A stretch of DNA of 9,737 nucleotides from Egerieenecus merdigallinarum (GTDB lineage Bacteria; Bacillota; Clostridia; Christensenellales; Aristaeellaceae), in the NCBI GenBank assembly GCA_018711985.1, contig DVHS01000021.1:1-9737 (forward strand), read 5' to 3'. Of this stretch, positions 1 to 6,462 are shown in pieces. Position numbers and translations under genes: made by a program. Within the stretch, counting starts at the first letter, position 1, and every line of letters begins with the position of its first letter. The notes under the pieces are model-generated. The model made no database searches. It had not been told where the DNA came from and saw only the letters and a program-made list of their open reading frames with translations.

Positions 1-261
1 CTGCTTCCGTGGATTCTGGTTCCGCGGGGTACATATATTTACCACTATTTTGCCAGCGTACCCTTCCTGGTGCTGGGCGCGACCCTGACCATCGAGTGGA
101 TACAACAGGGACGCTGGCCACGGCTTGGCCGGGCGCTGACCGTGGCATACCTGGTCTTTGCACTGATATGCTTCATAGGCTTCTATCCCTATGCCAGTGG
201 CGTGACCACACCCACCTGGTGGCTGGATTTCATGAAGCAGTTCCTGCTGATTTACTATTGA
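1..261 (+). CDS. PMT-family membrane glycosyltransferase, C-terminal fragment (5' end outside window)
   Basis: The reading frame is open from base 1 and ends at TGA 259-261, leaving 86 residues of the C-terminus. It starts LLPWILVPRGTYIYHYF, followed by a serine/valine/proline-phenylalanine stretch. This resembles the last part of bacterial protein O-mannosyltransferase-like (PMT, GT39) proteins, where a PW..VPR...YHYF..VPF motif leads into the final membrane helices. Two hydrophobic segments are visible, around residues 18-33 and 45-62, followed by FYPYASG and a tryptophan-containing tail, again usual for this family. Known members are polytopic membrane enzymes that transfer a sugar from a polyprenyl-phosphate donor to an acceptor outside the cytoplasmic face. 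The acceptor cannot be told here because the N-terminal catalytic loops are missing. It ends 25 bases before comM on the same strand, so the two could share a transcript. Family assignment is fairly good; substrate is unknown. Confidence 0.72.
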   Translation: MLPWILVPRGTYIYHYFASVPFLVLGATLTIEWIQQGRWPRLGRALTVAYLVFALICFIGFYPYASGVTTPTWWLDFMKQFLLIYY

Positions 262-286
262 TGTTCATGTAAAGGAGGTACGGAGG

Positions 287-1819
287 ATGCTTGCGCGTAC
301 ATTGGGATACGGGCTAAACGGCGTCAATGGCTTTGAGGTCAAGGTGGAAGTCTACCTTTCCGGAGGCATGATGGCCCTGGAAGTGGTGGGACTGCCGGAC
401 GCATCCGTAAAGGAAAGCCGGGACCGTGTACGCGCAGCCATCCAGAATTCAGGATATACCATGCCCGTGGGGCGCCTGACGGTGAACCTTGCTCCCGCGG
501 ACATGAAAAAGGAGGGCCCGGCCTTTGATTTACCCATTGCCCTGGGCATCCTTATGGCCAGCCGCCAGCTGGACATGCAGGACCTCAGCCAAGTGCTGAC
601 CCTGGGCGAGCTCTCTTTGGATGGTACGCTGCATCCAGTACGGGGAGCGCTGCCCATGGTCATTGCCGCAAAGCAGCAGGGCATTACGGATATCATACTT
701 CCGGCGGGCAATGCGCCGGAGGTAAGCTGCATCCAGGATATTCGCGTATATCCGGCGCAAAGCCTGGATATGGTGGTGCAACATCTTAATGGGCGCGCCC
801 CCATCCCGGCCCAGATACAGCGCACCTATGAAAATTTCCTGGAATCGGCGCAGGTTGCGGTGGACATGAGCCAGGTGAAAGGTCAGACGGGCGCACGCCG
901 CGCCCTGGAGGTAGCGGCGGCCGGCGGGCACAATATGCTGATGATTGGCGTTCCTGGGTCCGGCAAAACCATGCTGGCCCGATGCCTGCCGGGCATTCTG
1001 CCGCCCTTGACCTTTGAGGAAGCGCTGGAGACCACACGCATTCATTCCATATCGGGCCGGTTGGCCACGGGCAGCGGGCTGATGGTGACGCGTCCCTTCT
1101 GCGCGCCCCATCACAGCGCGTCAGTGGCTTCGCTCATTGGCGGCGGGTCCAATGCCCGCCCCGGGGAGGTTTCCCTGGCCCATAATGGCGTACTGTTTCT
1201 GGACGAGCTGCCGGAATTTTCCCGCCCGGCCCTGGAAGCCCTGCGCCAACCCCTGGAGGATGGCGTGGTATCCGTGAGCCGGGTACAGCATCAGGCCCAG
1301 TACCAGGCGAGCATCATGCTGGTAGCCAGCATGAATCCCTGTCCCTGCGGCTATTATGGCAGCAAGACCAAGAAATGCCGCTGTTCTGCCAACGAGATCA
1401 GGCGCTACCTGGATCGGGTGAGCGGACCGCTGCTGGACCGGATCGATATACAGATTGAGGTGGATGCCGTGCCTGTGCAGGAGATTAACCAATCCGCCCC
1501 GGCGGAGTCCTCCGCACAGGTCCGTGCACGGGTAGCCCAGGCCCGCAAGCGCCAGCAGGAGCGCTATCGCAGGGAAGGCATCCACTGCAATGCCCAGCTG
1601 GATGCCAGACTATCCAAAAAATATTGCGAACTGGATGCGGCATCCACGCAAATATTGCATATGGCCGTGGAGAAAATGGGCATGAGCATGCGCGCCTATG
1701 GCCGCGTGCTGAAGGTGGCCAGGACCCTGGCCGACCTGCGGGGCGCAGAGCATATTGAAACGGCTGATGTGGCGGAAGCCATTCAGTACCGCAGCCTAGA
1801 CGGAAAATATTGGAGGTGA
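287..1819 (+). CDS. comM: ComM/YifB, Mg-chelatase-like AAA+ ATPase (branch-migration helicase family)
   Basis: A 510-residue protein, the usual size for YifB/ComM. The start ATG has AAAGGAGG at 271-278, eight bases upstream. Domains in order: an N-terminal ChlI/Lon-protease-like fold (about residues 20-140, with the family motif VVGLPDASVKESRDRVRAA); an AAA+ domain with Walker A GVPGSGKT at 221-228 and Walker B GVLFLDE at 301-307; a cysteine cluster MNPCPCGYYG from 349 followed by KKCRCS, typical of this family; and a C-terminal Mg-chelatase-type helical domain ending near the stop. In naturally transformable bacteria ComM is a hexameric helicase that extends heteroduplex joints during recombination of incoming DNA; in other lineages its role is less clear. 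It lies directly before dprA, another transformation protein, and the two are translationally linked because the dprA ribosome binding site includes the comM stop codon. No missing key residue was seen. Confidence 0.95.
   Translation: MLARTLGYGLNGVNGFEVKVEVYLSGGMMALEVVGLPDASVKESRDRVRAAIQNSGYTMPVGRLTVNLAPADMKKEGPAFDLPIALGILMASRQLDMQDLSQVLTLGELSLDGTLHPVRGALPMVIAAKQQGITDIILPAGNAPEVSCIQDIRVYPAQSLDMVVQHLNGRAPIPAQIQRTYENFLESAQVAVDMSQVKGQTGARRALEVAAAGGHNMLMIGVPGSGKTMLARCLPGILPPLTFEEALETTRIHSISGRLATGSGLMVTRPFCAPHHSASVASLIGGGSNARPGEVSLAHNGVLFLDELPEFSRPALEALRQPLEDGVVSVSRVQHQAQYQASIMLVASMNPCPCGYYGSKTKKCRCSANEIRRYLDRVSGPLLDRIDIQIEVDAVPVQEINQSAPAESSAQVRARVAQARKRQQERYRREGIHCNAQLDARLSKKYCELDAASTQILHMAVEKMGMSMRAYGRVLKVARTLADLRGAEHIETADVAEAIQYRSLDGKYWR
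1812..1819 (+). promoter_or_regulatory. Ribosome binding site for dprA, overlapping the comM stop
   Basis: GGAGGTGA is a near-perfect anti-16S match; its last three bases are the comM stop codon TGA. It lies five bases before TTG 1825. This favours TTG 1825 over the in-frame TTG 1810 and GTG 1816, which sit upstream of or inside the site. The overlap suggests that translation of dprA is coupled to termination of comM. Confidence 0.75.
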
Positions 1820-1824
1820 CCCGG

Positions 1825-2928
1825 TTGAGTTTTACCCGAGAGGATGCCTGCCGGGTTTGGCTGTCCACCGCGGAAATCAATGACAGCCAGCGGGAAAGGT
1901 TGATTGCCCGGTATGGCTGTGCGGAGAGCGCCTATGATGAGGTGCAGCGGCATGGCGCTGGTTCGTTGTCCGCTTGCGGATTGTCCCAGCGGCAGTGCGC
2001 TATGCTGCTTCAGGAAGCGCAGCGGGAAAGCATGCATTGGCGTTTGGTAGCCATGCAGCAGGCAAAGATTTCGCTGCTGTATTGGGATGACCCGCTTTTT
2101 CCCCGGGCGCTGCGGCAGCTTGCCGCGCCACCATGGCTTCTGTTTTACCGTGGGGATCTTCATGCCCTGATGGGCAAGCATTTGACCATGGTGGGTACGC
2201 GCAAGTGTTCTGCCTATGGACAGCGTGCCGCCCGGCAGGTCGCCCAGGAGCTCAGCGAAAGCGGCGTATCCATTGTCAGCGGCATGGCGCCAGGCATTGA
2301 TACGGCCGCCCATGACGGTTGCATGGCGGGACCGTCGCCCACCGTTGGCTGGGCGGGGTGCGGCCTGGAGCATCCGCGTCCCTTGGGCCGGGAAGGCCTG
2401 GACCGGGAAATCGTGGAGCAGGGCGGCCTGGTGCTCAGTGAGTTTCCACCGGGCAGCGACGGATTGCCTTACCATTATCCCATGCGCAACCGGTTGATGA
2501 GCGGCATGGGTGATGCGGTGCTGTTCATGGAGGGACGCATTCGCAGCGGCGGCATGATTACTGTGGAATGCGCCCTGGAACAGGGCAAGGATGTTTTCGC
2601 CTATCCAGGCCCGGTGGGGAAGGACGGCTCCGAAGGCCCGCTGCAAATTCTGCGGGAGGGCGCGATTTTGTTCCGGGATGCTGCGGATGTGCTGGAGGAC
2701 ATGGGCTGGGAGTCAAGCGTGCCTGCCAGCCAAAGGCTCAATCAGCTACCGGAGCTTGACGGCGACCAGCAAACGGTGCTATCCTTGCTGACGGTGGAGG
2801 AATTGTCCTTTGATCAGCTGACCTTTCACACGGGGTTTGACCCCGCCAGGCTGAACGCGACGCTTACCCTGCTGGAGCTTCAGGGTCTGGTGCTCCAAGG
2901 CTCCGGAAGGATCTATCATAAGGTATAA
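1825..2928 (+). CDS. dprA: DprA/Smf DNA-processing protein, divergent at conserved positions
   Basis: A 367-residue protein, started at TTG because of the ribosome binding site at 1812-1819. Layout: an N-terminal helical domain (about residues 5-70), the DprA Rossmann fold (about 90-295) and a C-terminal winged-helix-like DML1 domain (about 305-367). Family signatures seen are VGTR at 123-126, SGMAPGID at 152-159, LSEFPPG, RNR followed by SG, and ALEQGKDVFAYPG. DprA binds incoming single-stranded DNA and loads RecA onto it during natural transformation; it is also kept in many bacteria not known to transform. Several normally conserved positions differ: the Arg of SGxARGID is Pro156; the Tyr and Asn of the CGLD..YP..N..L motif are Arg185 and Arg189; and the Asn of the late G.N.LI..GA motif is Leu273. 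The frame is intact throughout and alignment lengths in these motifs are unchanged, so this does not look like a simple frameshift. It sits six bases after comM and 33 bases before topA. Identity is secure; full activity is less so. Confidence 0.93.
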   Translation: MSFTREDACRVWLSTAEINDSQRERLIARYGCAESAYDEVQRHGAGSLSACGLSQRQCAMLLQEAQRESMHWRLVAMQQAKISLLYWDDPLFPRALRQLAAPPWLLFYRGDLHALMGKHLTMVGTRKCSAYGQRAARQVAQELSESGVSIVSGMAPGIDTAAHDGCMAGPSPTVGWAGCGLEHPRPLGREGLDREIVEQGGLVLSEFPPGSDGLPYHYPMRNRLMSGMGDAVLFMEGRIRSGGMITVECALEQGKDVFAYPGPVGKDGSEGPLQILREGAILFRDAADVLEDMGWESSVPASQRLNQLPELDGDQQTVLSLLTVEELSFDQLTFHTGFDPARLNATLTLLELQGLVLQGSGRIYHKV

Positions 2929-2961
2929 ACAGGCAGAATTGGAAAATCGGAGGAATGCTGC

Positions 2962-5085
2962 ATGGCTGCTAGCAAGCAAAAACTGATTATCGTGGAGTCG
3001 CCCGCCAAGGCGCGCACTATTACCAAGTATCTGGGCAAGGGCTACAAGGTGGAAGCCTCCCAGGGACATGTGCGCGACCTGCCCAAGTCCCAGATCGGGG
3101 TGGACGTGGATCACGACTTTGCATTGAAATACATTACCATTCGCGGCCGCGGAGATATTTTGACCCGCATCCGCAAGGAAGCGCGCACCGCTTCGGAAAT
3201 TTATCTGGCAACCGACCCGGACCGCGAGGGGGAAGCCATTTCCTGGCACCTGGGCCAGGTGCTGGGCATGAACTTGCAGGAGCCGTGCCGCATTGAGTTC
3301 CATGAGGTTACCAAGCGCGCCATCCAAAACGCCATTAAGAATCCCCGTCCCATTGATATGGGCCGGGTGGATGCGCAACAGGCACGCCGTGTGTTGGACC
3401 GCCTGGTGGGCTATAAAATCAGCCCGCTGCTGTGGGCCAAGGTGAAAAAGGGCCTTTCCGCGGGGCGCGTGCAAAGCGTTGCCACACGCATGGTGGTCAT
3501 GCGTGAGCAGGATATTGAAGCCTTTATTCCCGAAGAATATTGGGACGTTACCGTGAAAGCACAGGCCCATGGCGGACGGGGAAGAAAGACGCACTTTACC
3601 GCAAAGCTGGTTACCCTGGACGGCGCAAAGGCAAACATAACCAATGGCGCAGACGCGCAAAAGGCTGTGGAACGGATTCAAAAGGCACACTTTGCCGTAT
3701 ACACCATCAAGCGCGGGGAAAAGCGCAAGTTCCCCGCCGCTCCTTTCACCACCTCCAGCCTGCAGCAGGAAGCCAGCCGCAAGTTGGGCTTCACCACGGC
3801 AAAAACCATGCAGGTGGTGCAGCAGCTCTACGAGGGCGTCGACTTGGAGGGAGAAGGCACCCAGGGTATTGTTTCCTACATCCGTACGGACTCCGTTCGT
3901 ATCAGCGAGGAAGCCATGACGGCCCTGCGGGAGTATATTCCCGAGCGCTTTGGACCGGATTATCTGCCGGAAACGCCCATTGAGTACAAGGGCCGGAAAA
4001 ATGCCCAGGATGCCCACGAGGCAATCCGTCCCACGGATGTGCGCCGCACCCCCGACCAGATCAAGTCCAGCCTGACCAAGGAACAATATAACCTGTACAA
4101 GTTGATCTATAACCGCTTCCTGGCCAGCCAAATGATGCCTGCCCTGTTTGAAACCATGACCATGGAAATCGCCGGGGACGGCGTAGGCCTGCGTTTTTAC
4201 GGGGAACACAAGAAATTTTCCGGCTTCACCAGCGTTTATGAAGAAGGTACCGATGACGAAATTGTGTCCAGCGAGACCGTCCTGCCGCAGATGAACGAGG
4301 GGGACCCGGTGCTGGTCAGTGATGTGGAAAGCGAACAGCACTTCACGCAGCCCCCGTCCCGCTACACCGAGGCATCCCTGGTGCGCGCACTGGAGGAAAA
4401 GGGCATTGGCCGCCCGTCTACCTATGCGCCTACTATTACCACGATTATTTCCCGCGGCTATGTGAGTCGGGAGAAAAAGCGCCTGTATCCCACGGAGCTG
4501 GGCCGGATGGTTACCGCCATGATGGAGGAGTTCTTCGCCCAGATTGTTGACACGGAATTTACCGCCAAGCTGGAGGATCAGCTGGACGAGGTGGAGGAGG
4601 GCAAGCTGGGCTGGAAGGATATTCTGCGCGCCTTCTACCCCCCCTTTGAAAAAACCCTGGAAAAGGCCGAAGCCGAGATTGAAAAGGTGGAGGTCAAGGA
4701 TGAGCCCAGTGACGTGCCTTGCGACAAGTGTGGCGCCATGATGGTATACAAAATGGGCCGGTTCGGCCGTTTCCTGGCGTGCCCCAACTTTCCCGACTGC
4801 CGCAATACCAAACCCATTGTCACCTATATTGATGCGCCGTGCCCCAAGTGCGGCGGGCGGCTGATGGAAAAGACCAGCAAGAAGAACCGCAAGTTCTACG
4901 GCTGTGAGCACTATCCCCAATGTGATTTCGTCAGCTGGGAAAAACCGGTTACCGAAAAGTGCCCCCAGTGCGGCAGTTACATGATTGAAAAGCGCAGCCG
5001 CAAGGGAGAGGTGTGGCACCTGTGCGCCAATGAAACCTGCCGCTGCCGGGTGGAGGTTCCCAGCGAGGAGCAGGAGGAAGAATGA
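2962..5085 (+). CDS. topA: DNA topoisomerase I (type IA)
   Basis: A 707-residue type IA topoisomerase that relaxes negative supercoils by cutting and rejoining one DNA strand through a phosphotyrosine link. The ATG start has GGAGG at 2949-2953, eight bases upstream. The N-terminal Toprim domain begins LIIVESPAKA and carries the Mg-binding DPDREGE at 85-91. Next comes LSAGRVQSVATR, then the active site SYIRTDS with catalytic Tyr306, then the EKGIGRPSTYAPTI region of the central domain. The C-terminus holds three four-cysteine zinc ribbons: Cys587/590/607/613, Cys627/630/648/654 and Cys667/670/688/693, with one more cysteine at 695. Length and architecture fit Bacillota TopA. It follows dprA by 33 bases with no visible promoter or terminator, and its end overlaps trmFO by ATGA, so it is probably co-transcribed with both. 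Nothing appears missing. Confidence 0.98.
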   Translation: MAASKQKLIIVESPAKARTITKYLGKGYKVEASQGHVRDLPKSQIGVDVDHDFALKYITIRGRGDILTRIRKEARTASEIYLATDPDREGEAISWHLGQVLGMNLQEPCRIEFHEVTKRAIQNAIKNPRPIDMGRVDAQQARRVLDRLVGYKISPLLWAKVKKGLSAGRVQSVATRMVVMREQDIEAFIPEEYWDVTVKAQAHGGRGRKTHFTAKLVTLDGAKANITNGADAQKAVERIQKAHFAVYTIKRGEKRKFPAAPFTTSSLQQEASRKLGFTTAKTMQVVQQLYEGVDLEGEGTQGIVSYIRTDSVRISEEAMTALREYIPERFGPDYLPETPIEYKGRKNAQDAHEAIRPTDVRRTPDQIKSSLTKEQYNLYKLIYNRFLASQMMPALFETMTMEIAGDGVGLRFYGEHKKFSGFTSVYEEGTDDEIVSSETVLPQMNEGDPVLVSDVESEQHFTQPPSRYTEASLVRALEEKGIGRPSTYAPTITTIISRGYVSREKKRLYPTELGRMVTAMMEEFFAQIVDTEFTAKLEDQLDEVEEGKLGWKDILRAFYPPFEKTLEKAEAEIEKVEVKDEPSDVPCDKCGAMMVYKMGRFGRFLACPNFPDCRNTKPIVTYIDAPCPKCGGRLMEKTSKKNRKFYGCEHYPQCDFVSWEKPVTEKCPQCGSYMIEKRSRKGEVWHLCANETCRCRVEVPSEEQEEE
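5072..5077 (+). promoter_or_regulatory. Ribosome binding site for trmFO inside the topA 3' end
   Basis: AGGAGG lies within the last topA codons, which encode a glutamate-rich tail. Two in-frame start codons follow: ATG 5082 (four bases away) and ATG 5085 (seven bases away). The spacing favours the second, which would shorten TrmFO by one residue and leave a one-base overlap with the topA stop. Confidence 0.55.
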
Positions 5086-6401
5086 TGGAACAGGTTACCG
5101 TACTGGGGGCCGGGCTGGCGGGAAGCGAAGCCGCCTGGCAGCTGGCTAAGCGGGGGATACCCGTGCGGCTGGTGGAGATGAAACCCGAAAAATCTTCCCC
5201 CGCGCATCACACTCCATGGATGGCGGAGCTGGTCTGCTCCAATTCCCTGCGCTCCGACCGTCTGACCAATGCGGTGGGGCTGCTCAAGGAAGAAATGCGC
5301 CTGATGGATTCACTCATCATGCGGGCGGCGGATCAGGCGCGGGTTCCCGCCGGAGGCGCCTTAGCTGTGGACCGGGAGCGATTCTCCGACTATGTTACCA
5401 AAACGCTGGAGGAGCATCCGCAGGTGGCAGTGATCCACCAGGAAGCTGTAGAAATTCCCGCGGGTCCAGTCATCGTGGCCACCGGGCCCCTTACTTCCCA
5501 GGCGCTGGCGGATCAAATCGCCGGGCTGCCGGGGCTGGAGACGCTGAACTTTTACGATGCTGCCGCGCCCATTGTGACCGCTGAATCCCTGAACATGGAG
5601 AAGATTTTCCGTCAATCCCGCTACGATCGGGGCGAGGACTACCTCAACTGTCCCATGACGGAGGAGGAATATCAACGCTTTGTGGATGCGTTGCTCACGG
5701 CGGAGACGGCACCCATCCACGGCTTTGAGGAGAGCAAGGTGTTTGAAGGCTGCATGCCCGTGGAATCCATGGCCCGGCGGGGACGCATGGTGTTGGCTTT
5801 CGGCCCCATGAAGCCCGTAGGCCTCAGGGACCCCAGAACGGACAAGGAAGCCTTCGCGGTGGTGCAGCTGCGCCAGGACAATGCCGCGGGAACGCTGTAC
5901 AACCTGGTGGGATTTCAGACGAGGCTGAAGTTTCCAGAGCAGAAGCGCGTCTTTGGCATGATCCCCGGATTGGAAAACGCATCCTATGCCCGCTATGGCG
6001 TCATGCACCGGAATACCTTTCTGCACTCGCCGGGCTTCCTCAACGCACATTTTGAAATGATTGCCCGCCCACAGTGCTATTTCGCCGGACAGATGACCGG
6101 TGTGGAGGGCTATGTGGAGAGCGCCGCCAGCGGATTGCTGGCGGGACTGTCCCTGGCCAGTGACCTGATGGGCCAGGGGACGGTGGAGCTGCCACGCATC
6201 ACTGCCATGGGTGCCATGGGACATTATGTGGCCACACCCAACCGGGATTTCCAGCCCATGAATTGCTCCTTTGGACTGATTGATCCCTTGCCTGTGGATC
6301 GGGAACATAAAAAGATTCGCAACAAGGCCCAGCGGTACGAGGCCGTTTCTGCGCGTTCGCTGGCCTATTTGCGGGATTGGATCGCCCAAAGGCAGGATTG
6401 A
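5082..6401 (+). CDS. trmFO: TrmFO, methylenetetrahydrofolate-dependent tRNA (uracil-54-C5)-methyltransferase
   Basis: A 439-residue flavoprotein (438 if ATG 5085 is used), matching the usual length of about 435. TrmFO makes 5-methyluridine at position 54 in the T loop of tRNA, taking the methyl carbon from 5,10-methylenetetrahydrofolate and reducing it with FAD and NAD(P)H. It is the folate-dependent alternative to SAM-dependent TrmA and is common in Bacillota. The N-terminus has the FAD-binding GAGLAGSEAAWQLA motif from residue 9. Two family cysteines are present: Cys52 in ELVCSNSLRSD and Cys224 in FEGCMPVESMARRG; these correspond to the pair near 53 and 226 in the Bacillus enzyme. The C-terminal region shows FAGQMTGVEGYVESAASG and the ATPNRDFQPMN motif. 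The start overlaps the topA stop as ATGA, so translation is probably coupled. A 61-base gap with a likely promoter follows, so this gene may close the upstream transcription unit. No odd features. Confidence 0.97.
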   Translation: MMEQVTVLGAGLAGSEAAWQLAKRGIPVRLVEMKPEKSSPAHHTPWMAELVCSNSLRSDRLTNAVGLLKEEMRLMDSLIMRAADQARVPAGGALAVDRERFSDYVTKTLEEHPQVAVIHQEAVEIPAGPVIVATGPLTSQALADQIAGLPGLETLNFYDAAAPIVTAESLNMEKIFRQSRYDRGEDYLNCPMTEEEYQRFVDALLTAETAPIHGFEESKVFEGCMPVESMARRGRMVLAFGPMKPVGLRDPRTDKEAFAVVQLRQDNAAGTLYNLVGFQTRLKFPEQKRVFGMIPGLENASYARYGVMHRNTFLHSPGFLNAHFEMIARPQCYFAGQMTGVEGYVESAASGLLAGLSLASDLMGQGTVELPRITAMGAMGHYVATPNRDFQPMNCSFGLIDPLPVDREHKKIRNKAQRYEAVSARSLAYLRDWIAQRQD

Positions 6402-6410
6402 GGCAGAATT

Positions 6411-6440
6411 TTCCCATAGCGATGACGTTTACGTTATACT
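6411..6440 (+). promoter_or_regulatory. Putative housekeeping-sigma promoter before the hydrolase-hslV-hslU genes
   Basis: The 61-base gap after trmFO (6402-6462) is the longest in the window and is AT-richer than its surroundings. TATACT at 6435-6440 matches the -10 consensus at five of six bases. TTCCCA at 6411-6416 matches the -35 consensus at four of six, with an 18-base spacer. Transcription would start near 6447, just before the ribosome binding site at 6451, giving a very short leader. No terminator hairpin is visible after trmFO, so readthrough from upstream is also likely. This is inferred from sequence match only. Confidence 0.4.
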
Positions 6441-6450
6441 GGTGTGCAAG

Positions 6451-6456
6451 GGAGGT
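6451..6456 (+). promoter_or_regulatory. Ribosome binding site fixing the hydrolase start
   Basis: GGAGGT lies six bases before ATG 6463. An in-frame ATG at 6457 touches the site directly and is too close to use. The frame is also open further upstream inside trmFO, but there the starts lack a site and would bury the signal peptide. ATG 6463 gives a protein that begins with a proper signal sequence. Confidence 0.75.
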
Positions 6457-6462
6457 ATGTCC

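Noticed and set aside
1810..1824. Upstream TTG and GTG starts for dprA
   Set aside because: They lie upstream of or inside the GGAGGTGA ribosome binding site at 1812-1819 and have no good site of their own; TTG 1825 is correctly spaced.
2281..2430. Possible compensating frameshifts in the middle of dprA
   Set aside because: Shifting the frame does not restore the expected motif, and the in-frame reading keeps the correct spacing and conserved residues on both sides, so point substitutions fit better.
2929..2961. Possible terminator or promoter between dprA and topA
   Set aside because: The 33-base gap shows no hairpin with a T-run and no paired -35/-10 boxes; only the topA ribosome binding site is clear.
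2779..5019. A 746-residue open frame on the minus strand opposite topA
   Set aside because: It lies in the mirror register of topA, whose full set of type IA topoisomerase motifs is on the + strand. The protein has no recognisable motif and its openness follows from the lack of TTA, CTA and TCA codons in topA.
2931..6410. The ten bases AGGCAGAATT occur near both the dprA stop (2931-2940) and the trmFO stop (6401-6410)
   Set aside because: A shared ten-base word is expected several times by chance in a window of this size, the match does not extend on either side, and there is no hairpin or other structure.
6280..6462. N-terminal extension of the hydrolase into the trmFO 3' end
   Set aside because: The extension has no ribosome binding site, overlaps conserved TrmFO sequence in another frame and would bury the signal peptide that starts at ATG 6463.
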